A stretch of DNA of 15,603 bases from Rhodospirillales bacterium (lineage in GTDB: Bacteria > Pseudomonadota > Alphaproteobacteria > Rhodospirillales > Magnetospirillaceae), in assembly GCA_030040955.1 (NCBI GenBank), contig JASHSH010000052.1:1-15603 (forward strand). Reading direction: 5' to 3'. The notes under the pieces were generated by a model. The model searched no databases and was not told where the DNA came from. It saw nothing but the letters and a program-made list of their open reading frames with translations. A program made the translations under genes and the position numbers. This document shows, piece after piece, positions 1 through 7,135 of this stretch (positions are counted from its first letter, which is position 1; every line of letters begins with the position of its first letter).

Positions 1-163
1 GGGATTGCTGGGCGAGCCCGCGATGGCACGCCCGGTGCTCACCTTCTTCCTGGCTTGCGTGGCCATCGCCGGCGCGGTCGGCACGCTCACCACCGGCAAC
101 CGGCGCATCGTCGTCATCCAGACCGCGCCCGCCGCGCTGGGCCTCGTCCTGCTCTGGGCGTAG
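1..163 (+). CDS. C-terminal end of an unidentified integral membrane protein (partial)
   Basis: The frame is open from base 2 to a TAG at 161-163 and gives 53 residues with no start inside the window, so the 5' part lies outside. The residues form two hydrophobic stretches, roughly 11-31 and 36-53, separated by a short polar turn (GNRR), and the protein ends almost inside the last hydrophobic stretch. That is the usual look of the end of a polytopic transporter or permease. No family motif is visible, so I do not name a function. The gene converges on the phosphate transporter gene with 84 bases between the two stops. Coding status is likely because of the hydrophobic pattern and G/C-rich third positions, but the family is unknown. 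Confidence 0.6.
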   Translation, partial: GLLGEPAMARPVLTFFLACVAIAGAVGTLTTGNRRIVVIQTAPAALGLVLLWA

Positions 164-202
164 CGGCCGGTCCGCCTGCGTGCGTCCCGGAAGCAGAGGG
201 GG

Positions 203-225
203 CGGGCACGAGGCCCGTTCCTTCG
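203..225 (+). terminator. Possible terminator after the left-edge membrane gene
   Basis: CGGGC (203-207) and GCCCG (213-217) form a 5-bp GC stem with a 5-base loop, followed on the plus strand by TTCCTT. It lies about 40 bases after the upstream stop codon. The stem is short and the T-tract is broken, so this is only a candidate. Confidence 0.3.
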
Positions 226-247
226 CCGTCTTCGCGCCGGAGAAGCT

Positions 248-1843
248 TCAGAAGAGCTGGCGGAAGACCCAGAACAGAATGCCCGAGAGCACGATCGAGA
301 TCGGCAGGGTCAGCACCCAGGCGAGGATCAGATTGCGCACCGTGTCCCATTGCAGGCCCGAGCGGTTGGCCGCCATCGTGCCGGCCACGCCCGAAGACAG
401 GACGTGGGTGGTGCTCACCGGCAGGCCGAAGGCGTCCGCCGCGCCGATGGTGGCCATGGCGACCAGCTCGGCCGACGCGCCCTGCGCGTAGGTCAGGTGG
501 CTCTTGCCGATCTTCTCGCCGACGGTGACCACGATGCGCTTCCAGCCCACCATGGTGCCGAGCCCGAGCGCGATCGCCACCGCGACCTTCACCCAGGTGG
601 GGATGAACTTGGTGGCGCCGTCGATCGCCTTCTTGTACTGGCCGAGATCGTTCTTCTCGGGCGCGCTGAAATCGCCGAGCTTGTCCTGCTTCTTGAGCAG
701 GTTGAGGCTCTCGCTGACCAGGTACATCTGATTGCGCACGTTGGTCGTCTTGTCGAACGGAACCTGGGCGAGCGAGCCATAGGACGAAACGTTGGTCGCG
801 ATGTCCGCCATCATCTGGCGCAGAGCCGGCAGCGTGTCCGTGGTGACGGTGCGGTTCTTCATCGTCTCGGTCAGCACCGCGCGCGCGTCCGCCACGGTGC
901 CGTCGCCGCCATGCGCCTTCAACGCGGCCTCCGCGCGGGCGGTGGTCGAGGCGAACACCTCGATCTGGTCATGGCCGATGGCGTGGTTGAGCGCGTAGGC
1001 GGTCGGCACCGTGCCGATCAGGATCAGCATGATCAGGCCCATGCCCTTCTGCCCGTCGTTCGATCCGTGCGCGAAGCTCACGCCCGTGCAGGTCAAGATC
1101 AGCAGGCCGCGGATCCACCACGGCGGCGGGGCGGCGCCCTCGGGCGCCTTGTAGAGCTTCGGAATCCGCACCAGCGCCTTCATCAGCAGCAGCAGCACGG
1201 CGGAGACGACGAAGCCGACCACCGGCGAGAAGGCGAGCGACCGGCCGATACCCGCGGCCTGGCTCCAGTCCACGCCCGAGGTGCCGTTCGGCCCGCCCAT
1301 GATCTGGTTCATCAGGCCGACCCCGATGATCGAGCCGATCAGCGTGTGCGAACTCGACGAGGGCAGGCCGAAATACCAGGTGCCCAGGTTCCAGATGATC
1401 GCCGCGATCAGCAGGGCGAACACCATGGCGAATCCGGCCGAGCTGCCGACTTGCAGGATCAGTTCCACCGGCAGCAGCGAGATGATGCCGAAGGCCACCG
1501 CGCCGGTCGAGGTCAGCACGCCGAGGAAATTGAACAGGCCCGACCACACCACCGCGATATAGGCCGGCAGCGAATGGGTATAGATCACCGTGGCGACGGC
1601 GTTGGCCGTGTCGTGGAACCCGTTGACGAATTCGAAGCCGAGCGCGATCAGCAGCGCCACGCCGAGCAGCAGGAAGGGCAGCCAGCTCGCCTCCTTCACC
1701 TCGGACAGATCGGAGACCAGCTCCGAGCCGGCGTACACGCCGCCGGCGAAGATGACGATGCCGAAGAGGATCAGTCCGATCTTCTGCGTCCACTGCGGAA
1801 CCTGCACATGGCGCGATACCGCTACAGCTGCTTCCGTGCTCAT
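248..1843 (-). CDS. pit: Inorganic phosphate transporter, PiT (PHO4) family
   Basis: This 531-residue inner-membrane protein belongs to the PiT family, low-affinity symporters that import phosphate, often as a metal-phosphate complex, using the proton gradient. The duplicated PiT signature is visible: GFHDTANA at residues 75-82 in the first half, FAHGSNDGQKGMG near 260, and a late GAADAFGLPVSTTH segment. Many hydrophobic helices surround a soluble insertion of about 120 residues (roughly 285-405), and the length fits the longer PiT subgroup. The ATG at 1843 is preceded by a purine-rich GAGGGGAG at good spacing. No PhoU-like/DUF47 accessory gene, a common partner of pit, is next to it here. 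A Pho-box-like repeat lies about 100 bases upstream. The family assignment is firm; the exact substrate form is inferred. Confidence 0.95.
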   Translation of the reverse strand: MSTEAAVAVSRHVQVPQWTQKIGLILFGIVIFAGGVYAGSELVSDLSEVKEASWLPFLLLGVALLIALGFEFVNGFHDTANAVATVIYTHSLPAYIAVVWSGLFNFLGVLTSTGAVAFGIISLLPVELILQVGSSAGFAMVFALLIAAIIWNLGTWYFGLPSSSSHTLIGSIIGVGLMNQIMGGPNGTSGVDWSQAAGIGRSLAFSPVVGFVVSAVLLLLMKALVRIPKLYKAPEGAAPPPWWIRGLLILTCTGVSFAHGSNDGQKGMGLIMLILIGTVPTAYALNHAIGHDQIEVFASTTARAEAALKAHGGDGTVADARAVLTETMKNRTVTTDTLPALRQMMADIATNVSSYGSLAQVPFDKTTNVRNQMYLVSESLNLLKKQDKLGDFSAPEKNDLGQYKKAIDGATKFIPTWVKVAVAIALGLGTMVGWKRIVVTVGEKIGKSHLTYAQGASAELVAMATIGAADAFGLPVSTTHVLSSGVAGTMAANRSGLQWDTVRNLILAWVLTLPISIVLSGILFWVFRQLF

Positions 1844-1938
1844 GCCACTCCCCTCGGATGCGAAGACGGACCCGCAACGGGCTCGCGCGGGCGAGGCCGT
1901 TCGGCGCAGCGCAGACTATTCCGTGGGCACGGCCGAAA

Positions 1939-1961
1939 GTCACATGACGCTTGAGTGACAA
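1939..1961 (-). promoter_or_regulatory. Pho-box-like direct repeat upstream of pit
   Basis: Read on the minus strand, TTGTCAC-TCAA-GCGTCAT (1961-1944) has two GTCA cores exactly 11 bases apart. This is the period of the PhoB box, two 7-base units with a 4-base gap and consensus near CTGTCAT in rhizobia. Each unit matches that consensus at 5 of 7 positions. An overlapping inverted element, GTCA-CA-TGAC, spans 1939-1948. The site is about 100 bases upstream of the pit ATG. PhoB control of pit is established in some alphaproteobacteria; control here is inferred from spacing and position. Confidence 0.35.
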
Positions 1962-2043
1962 AGCCGGATCGCTGCAACGCTTTGGCGGCGCTCGCCAATG
2001 CCGCGGAAGGCGCGGCCGTCCCTTCCGCCTCGTGGCGGACGGT

Positions 2044-2070
2044 GCGCCCGGAACCGAAGGTTCCGAACGC
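2044..2070 (-). terminator. Strong hairpin closing the sigma/anti-sigma transcription unit
   Basis: In minus-strand RNA this folds into a 12-bp stem with a 3-base UUC loop: the core CGGAACC/GGUUCCG is extended by U-G, U-G, G-C, C-G and G-C pairs. On the plus strand the two G-U pairs become C-A mismatches, so the structure favours the minus-strand transcript. It starts 25 bases after the stop of the small ORF at 2095-2313. No U-tract follows, so it may protect or attenuate the transcript rather than be a classic intrinsic terminator. Confidence 0.4.
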
Positions 2071-2094
2071 GTGACGGCCGCGCCCCCGGGGGCC

Positions 2095-2313
2095 TCAGGA
2101 TCGTGGCTTGGCCACGATGATCCCGCGCTCGCGCGCCGATGGGGCACGCGAGCCTTCCCAAGTCGCGGACGAGATTCCCAGCCGGTCGGCGCCGGCGAGC
2201 CCGTCATGGGCGGCGAGGCGGCGGCCGAGCATCTCGGCGGCCAAGGTGGGCCGCGCGTCGAAATCCGACGCGGACCGGCCGCCGCTTCCGTCCTGCTCGA
2301 TGCGAGCGCCCAA
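2095..2313 (-). CDS. Possible small protein of unknown function (72 aa)
   Basis: I do not recognise this protein. The frame begins with TTG at 2313, preceded by GGAAGGGG at 7-base spacing, and ends with TGA. Residue composition is balanced (Asp, Glu, Ala, Leu, Ile and Trp present), unlike the Arg/Pro-rich antisense frames nearby, and third positions are mostly G/C. It has no obvious membrane segment or motif. It lies 72 bases after the anti-sigma stop on the same strand and is followed by a strong hairpin, so it could be the last gene of the sigma unit. The rare start codon and lack of homology evidence keep confidence low; it could be noncoding. Confidence 0.35.
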   Translation of the reverse strand: MGARIEQDGSGGRSASDFDARPTLAAEMLGRRLAAHDGLAGADRLGISSATWEGSRAPSARERGIIVAKPRS

Positions 2314-2385
2314 ACGAAACCCCTTCCGCGACGCAGTTGCTCGTCACCCGTCCATACCGGGCGAGCGCGAGATTTATTCCGCCGG

Positions 2386-3180
2386 CTAATCCAGCCGGCC
2401 GCGGACCAGGGATACGAAGGCGTCGAGTTCCGGTTCCGGGGCGTCGGTGACCGCGCAGAACACCAGGTTCTGCGCCTGCCAGACCTGCATCCGATAGCCG
2501 TCGCGCGCCATCGCGGCGGTCGGCGCCTGGTCGTAGAACTGCCAGACGAACAGGTTGATCACGTGCGCGCCGTGCCGATAGACGAGCACGCCCACGCGGC
2601 GGGTCTCGACGAAGTCGATGCGCCCGCCGATCAAGGCATAGCCCCGGTCGGCGAAGTCGGAGATCGGAGGGGCGACGTCGGCCTGCGCCGCCATCCAGGG
2701 CGCGATCTGGTGCCGGTCGGAAGACGCGAGATCGACCAGATGATCGGAGCGCAGCGAGCGAAGCTGCGCGTCGATCAGGCTCTGCGCGAGACGCTCGTCG
2801 CGGCCGGGCAGCATCAGCGCGAACAGCAGCGCGGCCGCGAGCGATGCGAGCACGAAGCCGGTGGCGGCGCCGGCCAGCCATTCGCGGCGGCGCGCCAGGG
2901 CCTCGCCCAGCCGGCGCCAGACGCCGACTTCCGATCGCCGCGCGCGCGCCGTTTCGACATCTTCGCGGTCCAGCCGGCGCAGCACCTCGCCGCGCAGGCC
3001 GGCGGGCGGGCGCCGATAGAAGTGATCCTTCGCCAGCGCGGCGCGTAGTTGGCGCAACGCGGCTAGCAGCGGGGAGCAGGTCGGGCAGGAGGCGAGGTGG
3101 CGTTCGAACTCGAGCGCGGCGGCGGTGTCGAGTTCGCCGTCGAGATAGGCGTGGACGAGATGTTCGCGATCGCAGGCCAT
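2386..3180 (-). CDS. Membrane-anchored zinc-binding anti-sigma factor
   Basis: This 264-residue protein should hold the upstream ECF sigma factor at the inner membrane until a signal releases it. The N-terminal domain has the zinc anti-sigma pattern: C3 and then H28-x3-C32-x2-C35, within a helical region containing the usual YLDGEL segment. A single membrane helix follows at about 102-124. The last 140 residues would be periplasmic and probably sense the stress. The ATG directly follows the TAG of the sigma gene with no gap, so translation is likely coupled. The family is well supported (zf-HC2 type, typical length); the inducing signal cannot be read from the sequence. Confidence 0.92.
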   Translation of the reverse strand: MACDREHLVHAYLDGELDTAAALEFERHLASCPTCSPLLAALRQLRAALAKDHFYRRPPAGLRGEVLRRLDREDVETARARRSEVGVWRRLGEALARRREWLAGAATGFVLASLAAALLFALMLPGRDERLAQSLIDAQLRSLRSDHLVDLASSDRHQIAPWMAAQADVAPPISDFADRGYALIGGRIDFVETRRVGVLVYRHGAHVINLFVWQFYDQAPTAAMARDGYRMQVWQAQNLVFCAVTDAPEPELDAFVSLVRGRLD

Positions 3181-3729
3181 CTAGGTCCCGTCCCCATGCG
3201 CGGCCAGCCAGTGCTCGCGCAGCATCGCGCGCGCGCGCGCCAGGCGCGACATCACCGTGCCGATCGGCGAGTCGATGATGCTCGCGATCTCGCGGTACGA
3301 CAGTTCCTCGAACTCGCGCAGCACCAGCACCTCGCGATAGGTCTCGGGCAGCGCCGCGAGCAGCCCGGCGAGCGCCCGCGCGGCGTCGGTCCGCATGGCC
3401 TGCGCCTCCGGATCCTCGACGGCGGACGCCGGCCAGCCCGCCGCCTCGTCCCTGTCCGGCCCGGTTCCGTCGTCGGCGGCGAGCGGCACCGCGATCATCG
3501 CGCGGGCCCGTTCCCGCGCGCTGCGGTGGCAGTTGCGCACGATCGCCAGCAGCCACGGCTTGGCATCCTCGCCGCGAAAGCCGTCGAAGGATCGATAGGC
3601 GCGCAGATAGGCATCCTGCACGATGTCGTCGGCGTCATGGACGTTCCGCGTCAGCCACCGGGCGAGGTTATAGGCCGCGTCGAGGTGCGGCAGCATCAGC
3701 GCTTCGAAGCGGCGCCGTCTCTCATCCAT
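3181..3729 (-). CDS. ECF-family RNA polymerase sigma factor
   Basis: This 182-residue protein has the two domains of extracytoplasmic-function sigma factors. Region 2 spans about residues 8-75 and includes DADDIVQDAYLRAYRSF, which recognises the -10 element. Region 4 spans about 118-172 with LPETYREVLVLREFEELSY and IGTVMSRLARAR, an HTH that binds the -35 element. The linker is short, as in this family. It is the first gene of a unit with its anti-sigma factor, whose ATG abuts its stop. The ATG at 3729 is needed to keep region 2.1 intact. The best purine-rich site, GGAGGA, lies 20 bases upstream, which is unusually far. ECF units of this kind usually activate their own promoter. Confidence 0.95.
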   Translation of the reverse strand: MDERRRRFEALMLPHLDAAYNLARWLTRNVHDADDIVQDAYLRAYRSFDGFRGEDAKPWLLAIVRNCHRSARERARAMIAVPLAADDGTGPDRDEAAGWPASAVEDPEAQAMRTDAARALAGLLAALPETYREVLVLREFEELSYREIASIIDSPIGTVMSRLARARAMLREHWLAAHGDGT

Positions 3730-3894
3730 TCTGGCCGGCCGGGAGTCACTCCTCCGGTACCCACCTTATACGCTCAGCTACCAGGGCCACGCCGCGTTTA
3801 TTCCGGCCCGACACGGCCGGAATCGAGCCGCGGCGAGCCGACGGTATCCCGCACTGCGGCAAATTCGTGACGGATTTCAACGACTTGCGGCTGT

Positions 3895-3950
3895 GGTCAT
3901 TAGACCTTCATTTTTCATGGATTTTTTTTGTTACCTGCTGTAGAAAATCG
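3895..3950 (+). promoter_or_regulatory. AT-rich island in the sigma/response-regulator intergenic region
   Basis: The 284 bases between the sigma start (3729) and the start at 4014 hold no credible gene. Within them, 3895-3950 is sharply AT-rich compared with everything nearby and contains a run of eight T (3922-3929) followed by TAGAAAAT. This is the likely promoter/upstream-element region for response regulator A. No clean -35/-10 pair could be picked. Confidence 0.4.
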
Positions 3951-4013
3951 CCCGCGCGAGGGTGGGTCGCGCATTTGTATTACGAAATCGACCTTGGGTC
4001 GGAGCGAGGGTAT

Positions 4014-5000
4014 ATGGCCCTAGCGGGGAGCTTTGCGGCGCAGAGCAAGGGTGGCCGTCCAAAACTGGACAACATCAAACTCGTCGTCGGCGACGCCAAT
4101 CCGGATATTTCCCAGACCATCAAAGGCGCGCTGGCCTCGCGCGGCATCCGCGGCGTGACCACCTGCGTCGGCTCGCAGCGCCTCTACGACACGCTCGATG
4201 CCGAGATCGTGGACATGCTGGTCTACGACTACGACATGCTGGGCGCCGACTTCGTCGAGGTCATGCAGCGCATCCGCCGCAAGGCGCTCGGCAAGAACCC
4301 CTTCGTCATCATCATCGCCACGGTGAAGGATTCGGCGGTCGAAACGGTCCGCCGCTTGATCAGCGCCGGGGTGGACGACCTGATCCGCAAGCCGATCTCG
4401 ATCGATCGCCTGTTCGAGAGCATCGGCACCTTCGTCCATAACCGCAAGCCGTTCGTCGTCTCCTACGACTATGTGGGGCCGACCCGCCGCCTGGCCCGGC
4501 GGCCGAACGAGCCGCCGAACGAGCTGATCCAGGTTCCCAACACGCTGCGCAGCCGCGCGGTCGACGGCTATTCCGACGCGGAGCTGCAGCGCGTCGTCGA
4601 TACCGCGGTCAGGACGCTCGACAACAAGCAGCTGGAATCCTGCGGCATCGAGATCGACATCCTGTCGCACCGCGTGGTCGAGGCCTACGGCGTTTCCGGC
4701 GGCACCCATGAGGACGAGCAGGACGTGCGCGGCAGCCTCCACCGGCTTCAGGTGGTGGGCGAGGATCTGCGCAAGCGCGCGCGCGGCACGCCCTCCGAAC
4801 GGGTCGCCGACTTGGCCACCATGCTGATCGCGCTCACGCAACGCATCTTGCAGGCGGAGCCGGGCATGGCGACCGTCGAGGTGCAGCTTCTCGACCGGCT
4901 CGGTTCGGCGATCCGCCGCGCCCTCTCGGTCGAGCGCAATTCGATCGAGGTGATGAAGGACATCGCCGAGACGATCGCGAGCTTCACCCGCAAGCACTGA
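4014..5000 (+). CDS. Response-regulator-like protein A: receiver plus unassigned helical C-terminal region
   Basis: This 328-residue, probably cytoplasmic protein begins with a receiver domain (about residues 21-145): phospho-acceptor D72 in VYD, switch T103 and K126 before Pro. The metal-binding acidic pair is G26-D27, not Asp-Asp. The identical linker motif DYVGPTRR is at 152-159. A helical region of about 165 residues follows, with IRRALSVE at 300-307. No HTH, GGDEF, EAL, HD-GYP, PP2C or kinase motif is visible, so the output is unknown. I chose the ATG at 4014, preceded by GGAGCGAGGG. An in-frame start at 3867 would add 49 residues encoded by the AT-rich leader with Cys/aromatic-rich, non-receiver content. 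It is a paralogue of the protein at 11441-12358; no histidine kinase is adjacent. Confidence 0.88.
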   Translation: MALAGSFAAQSKGGRPKLDNIKLVVGDANPDISQTIKGALASRGIRGVTTCVGSQRLYDTLDAEIVDMLVYDYDMLGADFVEVMQRIRRKALGKNPFVIIIATVKDSAVETVRRLISAGVDDLIRKPISIDRLFESIGTFVHNRKPFVVSYDYVGPTRRLARRPNEPPNELIQVPNTLRSRAVDGYSDAELQRVVDTAVRTLDNKQLESCGIEIDILSHRVVEAYGVSGGTHEDEQDVRGSLHRLQVVGEDLRKRARGTPSERVADLATMLIALTQRILQAEPGMATVEVQLLDRLGSAIRRALSVERNSIEVMKDIAETIASFTRKH

Positions 5001-5006
5001 CCGCCC

Positions 5007-5029
5007 GGGGTCGCGGCAAGGCCCCTTTC
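5007..5029 (+). terminator. Weak terminator-like hairpin after response regulator A
   Basis: GGGG (5007-5010) can pair with CCCC (5022-5025), followed by TTTCC, six bases after the stop codon. The stem is only four pairs, so this is a weak candidate. Confidence 0.2.
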
Positions 5030-5092
5030 CTCCATCCCTTCCGGGCGCGGCGATTTGGCCGCACGAACCGGAGTGCGCGCCGCCCGCGCCCG

Positions 5093-5106
5093 CGCCATAT
5101 TTGGCG
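5093..5106. promoter_or_regulatory. Inverted repeat just upstream of the exporter start
   Basis: CGCCA-TATT-TGGCG is a perfect 5-bp inverted repeat around an AT-rich centre, ending 20 bases before the ATG at 5127. Its CATATT could serve as a -10, so a repressor bound here would block the exporter-ada unit. No matching regulator is identified. The E. coli Ada box is not seen. Confidence 0.3.
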
Positions 5107-5126
5107 GCGGAACGTGGAGCGGCGGC

Positions 5127-6056
5127 ATGGCTGAGCGTCGAAATCCGACCATGGGAGCGATCGAGTGGGCGCTGCTGATCGCGCTCGCCATCCTGTGGGG
5201 CGGGTCCTTCTTCTTCGGCAAGGTGGCGGTGGGCGAGCTGCCGCCGCTGGTCCTGGTCGCGCTCCGCGTCCTCATCGCCGCGGCGACCCTCAACCTGGTC
5301 GTGCGCTTGGCCGGTCACGCGATGCCGTGGGAGGCGGTTGCCTGGCGTCGCTTCCTGGCCATGGGCCTGCTCAACAATCTGATCCCCTTCAGCCTGATCT
5401 TCTGGGCGCAGACGCGCATCGACAGCGGCCTGGCCTCGATCCTGAACGCGACCACGCCCTTGTTCGGCGTGGTGCTCGCGCATCTGTTCACCCAGGAGGA
5501 GCGGCTGACCCCCATGCGGCTCGCGGGCGTGCTGCTGGGCTTGGGCGGCGTCGCGGTCCTTCTCGGCCCGGCGCTGTCCGGCGGACTGGCGGGGGACGGG
5601 ATGGCGGAGCTTGCCTGCCTGGCGGGGGCGCTCGCCTACGGATTCGCGGGCGTCTACGGAAGGCTGCGGCTGCGCGCCTATCCGCCGCTGGTGACCGCCT
5701 GCGGCCAGCTCACCGCCTCGACGGCGGTGATGGTTCCGCTCGTGCTCGCCCTCGATCCAAGCGCGCTCGCGCTGCGGCCGGATTGGACGGTCATCGGCGC
5801 GGTGCTCGCCCTCGCGCTGATCAGCACCGCGCTCGCCTACGTGATCTATTTCCGCATCCTCGCCAGCGCGGGGTCGACCAACATCCTGCTGGTGACCGTG
5901 CTCAACCCGGTGAGCGCGATCCTGCTCGGCGCGCTGGTGCTGGGCGAACGGCTCGAGCTGCGTCACTTCGCCGGCATGGCGGTGATCGCGGCCGGTCTCG
6001 CCGCCATCGACGGACGGCCGTTCGCCTGGCTGCGCAAAGTCGCCTCGCGGGCCTAA
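5127..6056 (+). CDS. DMT-superfamily (EamA) inner-membrane exporter
   Basis: This 309-residue protein has the two-fold EamA repeat and about ten hydrophobic helices. The first repeat begins with WALLIALAILWGGSFFFGKV and includes the family-typical LVALRVLIAA and ASILNATTPLFGVVLAH. The second repeat ends with TALAYVIYFRILASAG and VTVLNPVSAILLGALVLGE. Members export metabolites or amino acids, or are uncharacterised; the substrate cannot be inferred here. The ATG at 5127 has GTGGAG upstream; a TTG at 5055 would give an Arg/Ala-rich extension, and the ATG at 5151 has no ribosome site. It is 17 bases upstream of ada on the same strand, so the two are probably co-transcribed, which could put the exporter under alkylation control or simply reflect close packing. 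Confidence 0.93.
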   Translation: MAERRNPTMGAIEWALLIALAILWGGSFFFGKVAVGELPPLVLVALRVLIAAATLNLVVRLAGHAMPWEAVAWRRFLAMGLLNNLIPFSLIFWAQTRIDSGLASILNATTPLFGVVLAHLFTQEERLTPMRLAGVLLGLGGVAVLLGPALSGGLAGDGMAELACLAGALAYGFAGVYGRLRLRAYPPLVTACGQLTASTAVMVPLVLALDPSALALRPDWTVIGAVLALALISTALAYVIYFRILASAGSTNILLVTVLNPVSAILLGALVLGERLELRHFAGMAVIAAGLAAIDGRPFAWLRKVASRA

Positions 6057-6073
6057 ACTGGGGAGTGCGCCAC

Positions 6074-7135
6074 ATGAACGCGATTCGATCCGATCTCACC
6101 GACGCCGCCCGCTGGGCGATGGTTGCCGCCCGCGATGCGTCCGCCGTCGGCCGCTTCGTCTACGCGGTGGCGACCACCGGCGTTTATTGCCGGCCCGACT
6201 GTCCGTCGAAACGGCCCCGCCGCGAGAACGTGACCTTCTTCGCCACCGGCGCGGAAGCGCGCACGGCCGGCTACCGCGCCTGCCGGCGTTGTCGGCCCGA
6301 CCGCGCCGGGGAAGTCGAGGCTTGGATCGCGCGAGCGTGCCGAAGCATCGAGGAGGCCGAACGCGCCCCAGGGCTGACCGAGCTGGCCCAGGCGGCGGGG
6401 CTTTCCCCGCGCCAGTTCCATCATCGCTTCAAACTCGCTCTCGGCATGACGCCGAAGGAATATGCCGCGGCCGTGCGCGCGCGCCGGCTGCGCGGCGGCC
6501 TGCGCGCCGCCGGCACGGTCACCGAGGCGATGTACGATTCGGGCTTCGGCTCGTCGAGCCGGCTGTACGAAGGCGCCGACGGCTTGCTCGGCATGGCGCC
6601 CGCCCGCTATCGCACCGGGGGTGCGGGCGAGAGCATCCGCCACGCGGTGGTGAAGACCAGTCTGGGTCGTCTCCTGGTCGCCGCCACCGAACGCGGCCTG
6701 TGCATGATCGAGCTCGGCGACCGGGCGGAGGCGCTCGATGCACGCGTGGCCGAGCGGTTCCCCAAGGCCGAGCTGGTCGGGCAGGACGCGGGCTTCGCCG
6801 ATCTGGTCGCCCGCGTCGCCGCGCTGATCGAGCAACCGGCGGCCGGGGCCGATTTGCCGCTCGACATACGCGGCACCGCCTTCCAGCAACGCGTCTGGCG
6901 AGCGCTCGCCAAGATCGCGCCGGGCAAGACGGCGAGCTACGGCGAACTGGCCACCCGCATCGGCGCTCCGGGCTCGGCCCGCGCGGTAGCGCGCGCCTGC
7001 GCTTCCAATCCGCTGGCCGTCGCCATCCCCTGCCACCGGGCGGTGGACGGCGACGGGAAACTGCGCGGCTATCGCTGGGGGCTGGCGCGCAAGCGGGCGC
7101 TGCTCGCGCGCGAGGCGGCAACGGCCGAGGGCTAG
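6074..7135 (+). CDS. ada: Bifunctional Ada: methylphosphotriester sensor/AraC regulator and O6-methylguanine-DNA methyltransferase
   Basis: This 353-residue protein matches full-length Ada. Residues 1-80 form the zinc domain that takes methyl groups from DNA phosphotriesters: C39 and C43 in VYCRPDC, C70 and C73 in ACRRC, with C39 the expected methyl acceptor. Residues 85-185 form an AraC-type HTH that activates repair genes after methylation. The C-terminal half is the suicidal methyltransferase, with GTAFQQRVWRAL and acceptor C320 in IPCHRAV (usually IPCHRVV). The ATG at 6074 follows GGGGAG, 17 bases after the exporter stop. No alkA or alkB is adjacent. The gene ends in convergent overlap with the next gene, both stop codons sharing the bases CTAG (7132-7135). 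Confidence 0.96.
   Translation: MNAIRSDLTDAARWAMVAARDASAVGRFVYAVATTGVYCRPDCPSKRPRRENVTFFATGAEARTAGYRACRRCRPDRAGEVEAWIARACRSIEEAERAPGLTELAQAAGLSPRQFHHRFKLALGMTPKEYAAAVRARRLRGGLRAAGTVTEAMYDSGFGSSSRLYEGADGLLGMAPARYRTGGAGESIRHAVVKTSLGRLLVAATERGLCMIELGDRAEALDARVAERFPKAELVGQDAGFADLVARVAALIEQPAAGADLPLDIRGTAFQQRVWRALAKIAPGKTASYGELATRIGAPGSARAVARACASNPLAVAIPCHRAVDGDGKLRGYRWGLARKRALLAREAATAEG

Larger units (their letters stand above)
1844..2094. other. Intergenic region upstream of pit
   Basis: No convincing gene is seen in these 251 bases; the ORFs crossing them are Arg/Pro-rich shadows. The stretch holds the presumed pit promoter region, a Pho-box-like repeat at 1944-1961 and a strong hairpin at 2044-2070. 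Confidence 0.6.

Noticed and set aside
350..1954. Long plus-strand open frame opposite pit
   Set aside because: It is antisense to a textbook PiT transporter, with composition typical of a complementary-strand artefact.
3225..3242. CG dinucleotide run inside the sigma gene
   Set aside because: It encodes Arg/Ala residues of the region 4 helix in frame; it is simple composition bias, not a separate element.
3767..3804. ECF-type promoter (GGAATA with CGTATA) upstream of the sigma gene
   Set aside because: The two elements are on the right strand, but the spacer is 26 bases, far from the 16-17 expected, and no better -10 is visible.
3867..4013. N-terminal 49-residue extension of response regulator A
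   Set aside because: It is encoded by AT-rich leader DNA and has Cys/aromatic-rich content unlike a receiver N-terminus; the ATG at 4014 has a strong ribosome site and fits the domain.
4020..5966. Long minus-strand open frame (648 codons) opposite response regulator A and the exporter
   Set aside because: It is rich in His, Gln, Arg and Asp with no motif, and lies antisense to two well-supported genes.
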